From the NCBI GenBank assembly GCA_003231795.1, contig QIJI01000219.1, positions 1 through 16,430 on the forward strand: a DNA stretch of 16,430 nt, read 5' to 3'. Under the pieces are notes generated by a model, which had not been told where the DNA came from, ran no database searches, and saw only the letters and a program-made list of their open reading frames with translations. Shown here one piece after another: positions 6,993-14,330 of this stretch. A program made the position numbers and the translations under genes. The stretch is from Gammaproteobacteria bacterium. Its GTDB lineage: Bacteria > Pseudomonadota > Gammaproteobacteria > GCA-001735895. The number at the start of each line of letters is the position of its first letter. Positions within the stretch are counted from its first letter, which is position 1.

Positions 6993-8856
6993 ACCACGTC
7001 GGATTTTAGCTTACCGCGAATGGCGTAAATGCATTCGCGGTTTTCTGCTATGCCTGTGCCTGGCCAGCGCCGACCTTGCTGTAGCGGGGCTCGACCAGCA
7101 TCGGGTCGAGAACCTGGACTACGGTAGCGCGCTGTACGAATATTTTCAGGGAAACGAGCTAAACGCGATCACCCGTCTTATGGTTGCTGCTGAAAGACCA
7201 CGCAGCACAAATCAGGCTAACGAAGCCAATTTACTGCTGGCCGATTTGTACTACGGGTATGGGTTGTACGAAGAATCGCGTCAAATGTTCGCGCGCTTGC
7301 TCACTGCCGAAGTTTCGGATTCGATCCAGGATCGAATCTGGTTTAATCTTGCGCGCCTGCGCTTTGAGCAGGGGTACCGCGATAATGCACGTGAGTTGTT
7401 ATCGCGTATCAGTAACAGGTTGCCCGGAAGCATCGAATCCGAAAGGAAGTATCTACTCACCAATTTGTATCTTGACAGCGCCGACTACGACAAGGCTGCC
7501 GATATCAGCAACCAGATCGACTCCGACTCAATCTGGAAAAAATATGCACGCTACAACCTGGGGGCCGCGATGATCGAAGATGATCGCTACCAACAGGGCA
7601 AATACATTTTAAATGCAATCGGCCAGAGTACTTCGCTGGCAGCCGAACAGGTAGCGCTTCGAGACCAGGCCAATTTGTCGCTGGGACTCAGGCATCTGCG
7701 TATGGACTTGCCTGACCAGGCGCTCAAAACATTGACCCGGGTACGTTTGCAGGGGCCATTAAGCAATGATGCGCTGCTGGCGTCGGGCTGGGCCTGGTAT
7801 CACCAGGAAAAGTTCAAACAGGCGCTGATTCCGTGGCGAATATTGTTACGCAAGAATGCCGTCGATGCGGCGACGCAGGAAGCGATACTGGCGATCCCGA
7901 CCAACTATGCAAAAGCCGGTCAGGATTCTCTGGCAATAAAACACTACGAAATTGCAGCGCGGCAATTCGAATCCCAGTTACGGATTCTGGATAACGCCGT
8001 GGATTCGATCAACAACGACGGTCTTATCGCAGCGCTGCGAGAACACGCTATCCTTTTTGATCGCAGCAGCCTGCAAAGATTGCCACCCAGTTCGGATGTG
8101 ACCCCACAATTACATCTGCTACTGGCATCGAAGGGATTTCAACGTGAAATCAAGCGCTTCCAGGAACTGCTCAATATTCGCACTTCGCTGCGATACTGGG
8201 GATCCAGCTTCCCTGCGCTCGAATTGATGCTGGCAGAAAGACGCCAGAGATTTGAACAAAAACTCCCGCTGCTGGAACAAACTACCAGTTTCGATCGACT
8301 GAACCTGCTCAGGGATAAACGGAATCAGTTTTCCGAGCGCGTCGCGGAAATTGATCTCGCGCAGGACTTTCAGGCGCTGGTAACGCCAGAGGAAGCAGAT
8401 CATCTGGCACGTTTGCAACGGATACAGCGAAGCATCAACAATGTATCCGCCAGTCGCAACACGACCTATCAGCAGAACACGCACCGATTGCTGTCGGGCA
8501 TTTTGAACTACGATCTCGAAACCGACTTTCCAGTTCGATTCTGGGCTGCCAAAAAACAATCGATTTTGCTCGACAGGACACTTGTCGAAGCCGATCAGCG
8601 GGTAGAGTCGCTACGCCAGATTTCACGTCGAACCGCGCTCGATTTCGAGGCATTCCAGGCCCGCATTGACGGTCAGACTGATCGTATCCACAACCTGCGA
8701 ACCCAGGTTTCAAGATTACTCAGTCGCCAGGAAACACGCATCAACCAGATGGCGATAGCATCAATCCGACAACAACAACGGCACATTGTACAACTCCGTC
8801 TGAATGCCCGTTTCGAGCTGGCAAGGCTCTACGACAAACTGGCGACGCCGCAATGA
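6973..8856 (+). CDS. Periplasmic TPR protein with C-terminal coiled coil
   Basis: The chosen start is ATG 6973, giving 627 residues. The frame is open further upstream, but that part lies wholly inside the preceding gene. This start leaves a 20-bp overlap and puts a signal peptide at the N-terminus: a long basic n-region, hydrophobic residues 23-33, and cleavage AVA/G near 38. The mature part is helical with repeated TPR-type pairs (ALYEYFQGNELNAITRL; LLADLYYGYGLYEESRQMF; NLYLDSADYDKAADIS; SGWAWYHQEKFKQALIPW) to about residue 400. Charged helices follow, with a C-terminal coiled-coil-like region rich in Arg, Gln and Leu (about 540-625). No lipobox is visible, so it is probably soluble in the periplasm or held by partners. 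It overlaps the next TPR gene by ATGA. TPR proteins next to ExbB/ExbD motors usually act as scaffolds linking the motor to outer-membrane partners. Confidence 0.85.
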   Translation: MYESGNRPRRILAYREWRKCIRGFLLCLCLASADLAVAGLDQHRVENLDYGSALYEYFQGNELNAITRLMVAAERPRSTNQANEANLLLADLYYGYGLYEESRQMFARLLTAEVSDSIQDRIWFNLARLRFEQGYRDNARELLSRISNRLPGSIESERKYLLTNLYLDSADYDKAADISNQIDSDSIWKKYARYNLGAAMIEDDRYQQGKYILNAIGQSTSLAAEQVALRDQANLSLGLRHLRMDLPDQALKTLTRVRLQGPLSNDALLASGWAWYHQEKFKQALIPWRILLRKNAVDAATQEAILAIPTNYAKAGQDSLAIKHYEIAARQFESQLRILDNAVDSINNDGLIAALREHAILFDRSSLQRLPPSSDVTPQLHLLLASKGFQREIKRFQELLNIRTSLRYWGSSFPALELMLAERRQRFEQKLPLLEQTTSFDRLNLLRDKRNQFSERVAEIDLAQDFQALVTPEEADHLARLQRIQRSINNVSASRNTTYQQNTHRLLSGILNYDLETDFPVRFWAAKKQSILLDRTLVEADQRVESLRQISRRTALDFEAFQARIDGQTDRIHNLRTQVSRLLSRQETRINQMAIASIRQQQRHIVQLRLNARFELARLYDKLATPQ

Positions 8857-11696
8857 GGCCTCGCCTGAATCGAGTCCTGGTCATGCTGATCAGTGCCACA
8901 ATCACCGCCTGTAGCTCCAGCGGTATCGATATCGGCCCCCTCATTGGTGACCTCGACGATGAGGTCAAGTTTAAAACCATTGGCAAGGTTGGCGACTTTT
9001 ATCTCGAGGTAGAACCCGAAGTCGAATTCAAAGTTAACCGTGATCAGGTAATTAGCAGTTTCAAGGAGCTGGTCAGAATTACCGCAGATGGTGGAGGTAC
9101 CGGTGACGAACTGCGACGTCTGGCAGATCTCGAGCTCGAATCCAGCCTCGACAACCGCCTCTCCGATGACGAAATCGCGCAGTTGCGAGGTGAACGCGAA
9201 GCAATCCACGCAATCATTGTCTACCAGCAATACCTCGATAAATACCCTGAACGCGAAGACAATGACATGATTCTTTACCAGCTATCCCGGGCTTACGCAC
9301 TCGAATCCGAGCCGGATAAATCGTTGCTGGCTCTGGATCGCATTGCCAGCGATTACCCGGATTCAAAGTATATCGACGAGGTGCAGTTCCGTCGTGGTGA
9401 AAACCTGTTTGTGGCACGCGATTATGTGGCAGCCGAGCAAGCCTACGGCGTGGTGGTTGCGAATCACCCGCAATCATTATTCTTTGCAAAGGCACTGTAT
9501 AAATATGGCTGGACACAATTCAAGCAGAGCCGCTACCAGGACGCGTTGCAAAGTTACATTCGCCTGCTCGATTTAAACCTGCAACAGGACAAAATCAAGG
9601 ACATAGAATTCAATCCGTTGCTGGGCCGAGGTGAAATCGAGCTACTCGAAGATGTGGCACGCGTGATTTCGCTAAGCTTTTCATATCAGGAAGAAAAATT
9701 TTATATATCACAGTATTTTCGCCAAAACGGGAAACGCGATTATGAACCTTTGCTCTATCTGAAACTGGGCCAGCTTTATCTCGACAAAGGCCGTGTTATC
9801 GATGGCTCCGATCTGTTCCTGGCGTATACACGCGAGTATCCCTATTCCCCGCATACACCTTATTTTCACCAACGCACGATCGAAATTTATCAGCAGGCTG
9901 GATATTCCGACCTGGTATTAAAGGAAAAAATCGCATTCGTCGATCAATATGATGTCAACGGCGAATACTGGTCGTTGCAAGACGAGGCAACGCTACAGAA
10001 ACTACGCCCGACCCTGATATTGCATTTAACCGAGCTGGCGACCCACTATCACGCGCTGGCCCGGGTCAGCAAAAAGCAGCAGGACTACGAAGTCTCGGCA
10101 AGGTGGTACCGGCGGTTTCTGAAATCGTTTCCAGATGATCCGGGTGCGCCACGCATCAATTTCCTGCTCGCCGAAAGCCTTTATGATGCCGGGCAGTACC
10201 CACAGGCAATCGATGAGTACGAAAAAGCGGCCTACGCCTATAAACCCCATCAAGACAGTGCGGAATCGGGTTATGCAGCACTGATTGCATACGACGCGCT
10301 GTTCAGCACGACCAACGCCGGCGAAATACTCGCACTACGCCAGAAACGCATCAAATCGGCAGTGCGATTTACGACGGAATATCCACAGGATCCGAGGCTG
10401 TCTGCAGTGGAACTGCAAACCGCGCAGCAGTATTACGAGTGGGGAAATTTTTCACAATCGATGGCTTCGGCGAAACGTTTGATCAATAGTGAACAGGTCG
10501 ACAGACCGACCAAACAGGCCGCCTGGACAATTCTGTCCGACGCGCAATTTTCAACCGGAGACTATGTTTCTGCGGAACAGTCTTACCTTTTCCTGTTCGA
10601 GTTTCTCGGCAACCAGTCACCAAAAAGCAAAGCCGTAGGTGAACAGATCGCAGCCAGTATTTATAAACAGGGGGAGTTGGCGCGTGACAAGGGAGATCAT
10701 CTGGCGGCGGCGCGGCATTTTTCTCGCCTGGGACAAGTTGTTCCGCAATCACCGAAACGCATCGTGGCTGACTACGACGCGGCCACTGCCTACATTCAAC
10801 TCGAGGACTGGCCCGTCGCGATCACGCAACTGGAAACGTTTCGCAAGCGCTATCCAAAAGACAAAAAGTTCAGTACCGGTGTTACCGAAAAACTGGCGCT
10901 GGCTTACAGTAGCAATGGCAACCCGTCGCAGGCAGCAAGCGAAATGCTCGCCCTGTCCACTCTGCCGGGTTCTATCGAACGAAAGCGAGATCTGATGTGG
11001 CGTTCAGCCGAGTTGTACGAACAGGCAGACCAGCAGGATAAAGCCATTGGAATCTACAAAAATTATGTCAAGGCCTACCCCTATCCGCTGGCTCGATCGA
11101 TTGAGCTAAGGTACAGGATTGCCGAGTCGTACCGGGCTAAAAACGATACCCGGAATCTGCACATCTGGCTTAATAATATTGTACAGGCTGATGCCAGAGG
11201 CAAGTCCGAGCGTAGCGATCGCAGTCGTTATCTGGCCGCGACTGCGAGCATCGAACTGATTCGGCCGCTACAACAGAAATACCTCAAAACCAGACTGACC
11301 GTACCGCTAAAAACCAGCTTGAAGAAAAAGAAGAAGCTAATGCAACAATCGCTTGATGCCTATCGCCAGGCTATGACCTATCAGGTCGAGGAAGTCACCA
11401 CAGAAGCGACCTATCAGGTCGCAGAAATTTATCACGATTTCGCAAAATCACTGATGACATCGCAACGACCCGGGGGTCTGAGCGAAGAACAGCTGGAAGA
11501 ATACGATCTGTTGCTGGAAGAACAGGCCTTCCCGTTCGAAGAAAAGGCTATCGATATTCACCTTGCCAATTTCAAAAGAATTCCACAGGGAACCTATGAC
11601 GAGCCTATTAAAAAGAGTCTTGTAGTGCTGGGCGAACTACTACCATTTCGTTATGCAAAGGTTGAGAGCACCGATGTCTATGTCGAATTTCAATAA
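8853..11696 (+). CDS. Large TPR lipoprotein
   Basis: This 947-aa protein starts in the ATGA overlap with the preceding stop, a sign of translational coupling. Residues 7-19 are hydrophobic and end in the lipobox ITAC, so Cys20 is probably lipidated. The rest is an array of TPR/YbgF-like repeats with recognisable aromatic and Ala positions (YQLSRAYALESEPDKSLLAL; ALYKYGWTQFKQSRYQDALQ; NFLLAESLYDAGQYPQAIDEY; AYIQLEDWPVAITQLETF; SAELYEQADQQDKAIGIYKN). A Lys-rich patch lies near residue 826. The array is long enough to span much of the periplasm. Together with the TPR proteins on either side it should connect the inner-membrane motor with the outer membrane. Its last 23 bp overlap the next gene. 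The TPR assignment is firm; the partner is inferred. Confidence 0.88.
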   Translation: MRPRLNRVLVMLISATITACSSSGIDIGPLIGDLDDEVKFKTIGKVGDFYLEVEPEVEFKVNRDQVISSFKELVRITADGGGTGDELRRLADLELESSLDNRLSDDEIAQLRGEREAIHAIIVYQQYLDKYPEREDNDMILYQLSRAYALESEPDKSLLALDRIASDYPDSKYIDEVQFRRGENLFVARDYVAAEQAYGVVVANHPQSLFFAKALYKYGWTQFKQSRYQDALQSYIRLLDLNLQQDKIKDIEFNPLLGRGEIELLEDVARVISLSFSYQEEKFYISQYFRQNGKRDYEPLLYLKLGQLYLDKGRVIDGSDLFLAYTREYPYSPHTPYFHQRTIEIYQQAGYSDLVLKEKIAFVDQYDVNGEYWSLQDEATLQKLRPTLILHLTELATHYHALARVSKKQQDYEVSARWYRRFLKSFPDDPGAPRINFLLAESLYDAGQYPQAIDEYEKAAYAYKPHQDSAESGYAALIAYDALFSTTNAGEILALRQKRIKSAVRFTTEYPQDPRLSAVELQTAQQYYEWGNFSQSMASAKRLINSEQVDRPTKQAAWTILSDAQFSTGDYVSAEQSYLFLFEFLGNQSPKSKAVGEQIAASIYKQGELARDKGDHLAAARHFSRLGQVVPQSPKRIVADYDAATAYIQLEDWPVAITQLETFRKRYPKDKKFSTGVTEKLALAYSSNGNPSQAASEMLALSTLPGSIERKRDLMWRSAELYEQADQQDKAIGIYKNYVKAYPYPLARSIELRYRIAESYRAKNDTRNLHIWLNNIVQADARGKSERSDRSRYLAATASIELIRPLQQKYLKTRLTVPLKTSLKKKKKLMQQSLDAYRQAMTYQVEEVTTEATYQVAEIYHDFAKSLMTSQRPGGLSEEQLEEYDLLLEEQAFPFEEKAIDIHLANFKRIPQGTYDEPIKKSLVVLGELLPFRYAKVESTDVYVEFQ

Positions 11697-12336
11697 TCGT
11701 TTCATACTGCTGGCGTTGTTGTTGCTGCTGAGCGCATGCCAGTCGGTGCCTGAACCGGCACCCGAGCCGGAAGTCGTACCAGAACCGGTAGTGGAAGTTA
11801 CGCCTGAAGTGGTAAGCACGGCCCCCGTATCCGAGCCCGAACCAATTGATTTCAATCAGCAGCTATACGAGCAGGCGATTACTGCGCTTAAATTGGGGGA
11901 TACCGAAATCGGGCTGGAACTATTGTTCGAGCTAAGCAATGTCGCTCCCGAAAAACCGTTTATCTTTACCAATCTTGGATTGGCCTATTTGAAATTAAAC
12001 AAGATGGATCTGGCCGAGCAGGCTTTTAGGAAAGCGGTATCAAACGATAGCAAAGATGCAGTCGCATACAATCATCTCGGCATCCTGCAGCGCCAGAAAG
12101 GACAGTTTGAAAACGCACTTGAACAATACCAACGCGCGATCGATATTGACCAGGGTTATGCGGCTGCCTACCTCAACCTCGGCATTCTTTTTGATATATA
12201 CTTGCAAGATCTGGGCAAGGCGCTGCAGCGGTATGAAAAATATCAGACCTTGACTACAGAGGAAGATGCTCAGGTTGCCGGGTGGATTATCGACATTCAA
12301 AGACGAATCAATGCATCCACTCAATCGCAGGGATAA
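11674..12336 (+). CDS. Small TPR lipoprotein with Pro/Glu-rich linker
   Basis: Three in-frame ATGs (11653, 11674, 11680) precede the signal peptide. I chose 11674 because GAGAG lies 5 nt upstream and it gives a short n-region, for 220 residues. The signal ends in the lipobox LSAC (Cys22). A Pro/Glu/Val-rich, probably extended linker (about 24-56) reaches from the lipid anchor into the periplasm. The following helical domain contains at least three TPRs with canonical spacing (FTNLGLAYLKLNKMDLAEQAFRKA; AYNHLGILQRQKGQFENALE; AYLNLGILFDIY..LGKALQRYEKY). An acidic extended linker beside a membrane anchor resembles OM-anchored proteins that contact the peptidoglycan layer or a TonB-like protein. 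It overlaps the preceding lipoprotein gene and is followed after 4 bp by the 99-aa gene. The exact start is uncertain by 2-7 codons. Confidence 0.85.
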   Translation: MSMSNFNNRFILLALLLLLSACQSVPEPAPEPEVVPEPVVEVTPEVVSTAPVSEPEPIDFNQQLYEQAITALKLGDTEIGLELLFELSNVAPEKPFIFTNLGLAYLKLNKMDLAEQAFRKAVSNDSKDAVAYNHLGILQRQKGQFENALEQYQRAIDIDQGYAAAYLNLGILFDIYLQDLGKALQRYEKYQTLTTEEDAQVAGWIIDIQRRINASTQSQG

Positions 12337-12340
12337 AAAA

Positions 12341-12640
12341 ATGAGAAAACTTTCGCTACTAATTCTGTCCATATTTGCTATTTCTGCTGTAACCCAATTG
12401 CAGGCGCAGGAAAGACTGGAAATGGAAGGTACGGAAATAATCGGAAATACGGAATTGCCCAGGGTTTTGTATATCGTGCCGTGGAAATCGGCGGAGCGTT
12501 TCGAAATTGCCTCGCCCCCCATTGTCAGCATCATGGATCAAAAAATAGCTCCAATTGATCGGGTCTCTTTCAAAAGAAGGATACTTTATCATGAGGCCAT
12601 TTTTTCGAAGGCTGAACGAACTGATTCAATTACTGAATAA
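12341..12640 (+). CDS. Small exported protein of unknown function
   Basis: This 99-aa protein starts at ATG 12341, with AGGGA shortly upstream overlapping the previous stop region. Residues 4-18 are hydrophobic and cleavage is likely at LQA/Q after residue 22, leaving about 77 residues in the periplasm. The mature part opens with a compact stretch, GTEIIGNTELPRVLYIVPWK, which looks like a conserved motif (strand, turn, aromatic-Pro-Trp). A Pro-containing middle and a basic, then acidic tail follow. No transmembrane segment, lipobox or known domain is visible. It lies between the TPR lipoprotein and the ExbB-like gene (35-bp gap with its own good ribosome site for exbB), so it is probably an accessory subunit of the motor. 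An open frame extends upstream to 12266 but overlaps the TPR gene and would lose the signal peptide. Function unknown. Confidence 0.72.
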   Translation: MRKLSLLILSIFAISAVTQLQAQERLEMEGTEIIGNTELPRVLYIVPWKSAERFEIASPPIVSIMDQKIAPIDRVSFKRRILYHEAIFSKAERTDSITE

Positions 12641-12675
12641 ACAAGCACAGAATAAATAAAGCGGAGACTCGCACA

Positions 12676-13323
12676 ATGAAAGAAATGTTAACCACCGTGA
12701 TAAAATTTTTCCAGGATGGCGGGCCATTTATGTACCCGATACTAATTGTGTTGGCGATCGGCCTGGCGATTACACTGGAGCGCTGGTTGCACCTCAGCGT
12801 GGCCAAATCGAAAAATCGACGCATGATAGCCAAATTGATGCCGCTGGTGGAAAAAGGGGAAGTCGCCAGCGCCAGTAAAATTGCGCGGCAGTCCAACGCA
12901 ACGGTTAGCCGAATCCTGCTTCAGGGCATGGAACATTTCAAATCGGCCCGGCGCCGGGATGACTTTGAAGCAGCCATGGACGAAAGCATTATGGAAGCCA
13001 TTCCCCGCCTCGAAAAACGTACCCATTATCTGGCGATGTTTGCCAATATTGCGACCCTGCTGGGGTTGCTGGGGACGATTATCGGCTTGATCAAGGCATT
13101 CACGGCGGTAGCCCAGGTTGACCCTTCACAGAAGGCGGAAATACTGTCAACCAGTATCTCGGTAGCCATGAACACAACCGCATTCGGGTTGATAGTGGCA
13201 ATCCCGCTGTTGTTTTTCTATACAGTACTACAAACAAAGACGACTGAAATCGTCGACAGCCTGGAAATGACGGTGGTCAAGTTTGTAAACCACCTGTCTC
13301 GCGTTAAAAACAGCACCCAGTAA
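12676..13323 (+). CDS. ExbB/TolQ/MotA-type proton-channel subunit
   Basis: This 215-aa protein starts at ATG 12676 with GGAGA 8 nt upstream. It has the family topology: TM1 at about 18-36, a cytoplasmic loop of about 80 residues, TM2 at about 119-141 and TM3 at about 158-183. TM2 carries LLGTIIGLIKAF, matching the ExbB LLGT motif (Thr134 equivalent to E. coli T148). TM3 carries TTAFGLIVAIP (Thr168 equivalent to T181). In E. coli ExbB and TolQ the motif begins GIAEAL with a key Glu (E176). Here the aligned stretch is SISVAM, so that position is Val163. ExbB-type pentamers surround an ExbD dimer in the inner membrane and convert proton flow into motion of the transducer. The protein is the short ExbB/AglQ type, without the large N-terminal extension of TtpC. 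No symbol is given because orthology to exbB, tolQ or aglQ cannot be decided here. Confidence 0.93.
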   Translation: MKEMLTTVIKFFQDGGPFMYPILIVLAIGLAITLERWLHLSVAKSKNRRMIAKLMPLVEKGEVASASKIARQSNATVSRILLQGMEHFKSARRRDDFEAAMDESIMEAIPRLEKRTHYLAMFANIATLLGLLGTIIGLIKAFTAVAQVDPSQKAEILSTSISVAMNTTAFGLIVAIPLLFFYTVLQTKTTEIVDSLEMTVVKFVNHLSRVKNSTQ

Positions 13324-13328
13324 GCTCC

Positions 13329-13820
13329 ATGTCCAAACGGATCCATCGACGCAAGCATCCCGCTGCGGAACTCAACATTACTGCCTTCATGAACTTGATG
13401 GTGGTGCTGGTTCCCTTTTTGCTGATCACCGCGGTATTTACCCACGTCACCGTGCTCGATCTTAATTTGCCTCCGCCCGGAAGCAAAGAAAGTAATCAGC
13501 CGAAAAAACCACCTTATGAACTGCGTGTCACCATTCGCAAGAATATGTTGGTGATTTCAGACAATCGCCTGGGTTTGATACAGCGCATACCGAGCAAGGG
13601 CAAAGAGCATAATTTTGTCCAGCTAAAGGCGACCCTGAAACAGGTCAAGGCGCGGCTTCCGGATCATACCAACATCACTATTCTGGCCGAGCAGCAGACC
13701 CGCTACGCGGATTTAATCAGCGCGATGGACAGTTCACGCTCCTATCGCGCCGAGATTGACGGGGAATGGGTGTTTGCCGAATTGTTTCCGGATATTTCAA
13801 TCGGCGATGCGGCCAAATAG
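13329..13820 (+). CDS. ExbD/TolR-like protein with Asn at the proton-carrier position
   Basis: This 163-aa protein has a basic N-terminus, one TM (about 18-37) and a periplasmic domain, the ExbD/TolR plan. The TM region reads ELNITAFMNLMVVLVPFLL. In ExbD and TolR the equivalent is a P/L-(V/I)-D-V-M motif whose Asp carries the proton (E. coli ExbD D25, TolR D23). Here it is Asn22, encoded by AAC at 13392-13394. The rest looks intact: a LNLPPPGSKE-type strand after the TM and a two-helix periplasmic domain ending in a typical ISAMD-like segment. The start ATG 13329 lies 5 bp after the ExbB stop and has no clear ribosome site, so translation is probably coupled. Paired with the Asp-bearing ExbD immediately downstream, it may be the proton-inactive half of a heterodimer. 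This is inference. Confidence 0.9.
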   Translation: MSKRIHRRKHPAAELNITAFMNLMVVLVPFLLITAVFTHVTVLDLNLPPPGSKESNQPKKPPYELRVTIRKNMLVISDNRLGLIQRIPSKGKEHNFVQLKATLKQVKARLPDHTNITILAEQQTRYADLISAMDSSRSYRAEIDGEWVFAELFPDISIGDAAK

Positions 13821-13838
13821 CAGCGGGCCAGGCAGACT

Positions 13839-14330
13839 ATGAAATCTTCAAGACGCGCAAAACGGATGAAGCAGCACCACGCTCGCAATCAAAAGCGTAA
13901 CGCGACGCTGAACATGGTTTCACTGATGGATATATTTACCATTTTGGTATTTTTCCTACTCGTCAACACGACCAGCTCCGAAGTTTTGCCGTCGCCAAAA
14001 AATATAACCCTGCCCGAAGCTGCATCAGAAAAAATCCCGGTACGTAATCTCGTTATTGCAGTCGATAACCGGGTAATTCGTCTTCAGGGCAAGGCGATAG
14101 TGACGGTCGAGAATGCCATGAAAGGCGACAAATCCTCGATCAAGCCTCTTTTCAATGCGCTCAAACTTGCCTCTATAACGGTCAAGGATATTTCCGACAA
14201 AAAGGGCGTCACGATTATGGGGGATCAGGAAATATCCTATGCGCTGTTGAAAAAAATCATGCTCACCAGTGCCGCCGCAAATTACACCAATATTTCCTTC
14301 GCGGTTAATCAAAAGGGCAATGATTCCTGA
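13839..14330 (+). CDS. ExbD/TolR-like protein with conserved Asp
   Basis: This 163-aa protein is the second ExbD/TolR homologue. A strongly basic N-terminal segment of about 20 residues precedes the single TM (about 27-43), which contains VSLMDIFTILVFFLL. Asp31 (GAT at 13929-13931) is at the proton-carrier position and is the only such acidic residue in the two ExbD TMs of this operon. The periplasmic part starts with the strand NITLPEAAS and ends MGDQEISYALLKKIM plus a strand, as in ExbD. It follows the Asn-ExbD by 18 bp, and its TGA overlaps the ATG of the TonB-like gene by one base. The two ExbDs have the same length but diverge clearly in sequence, so they are ancient paralogues and not a recent duplication. 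Confidence 0.93.
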   Translation: MKSSRRAKRMKQHHARNQKRNATLNMVSLMDIFTILVFFLLVNTTSSEVLPSPKNITLPEAASEKIPVRNLVIAVDNRVIRLQGKAIVTVENAMKGDKSSIKPLFNALKLASITVKDISDKKGVTIMGDQEISYALLKKIMLTSAAANYTNISFAVNQKGNDS

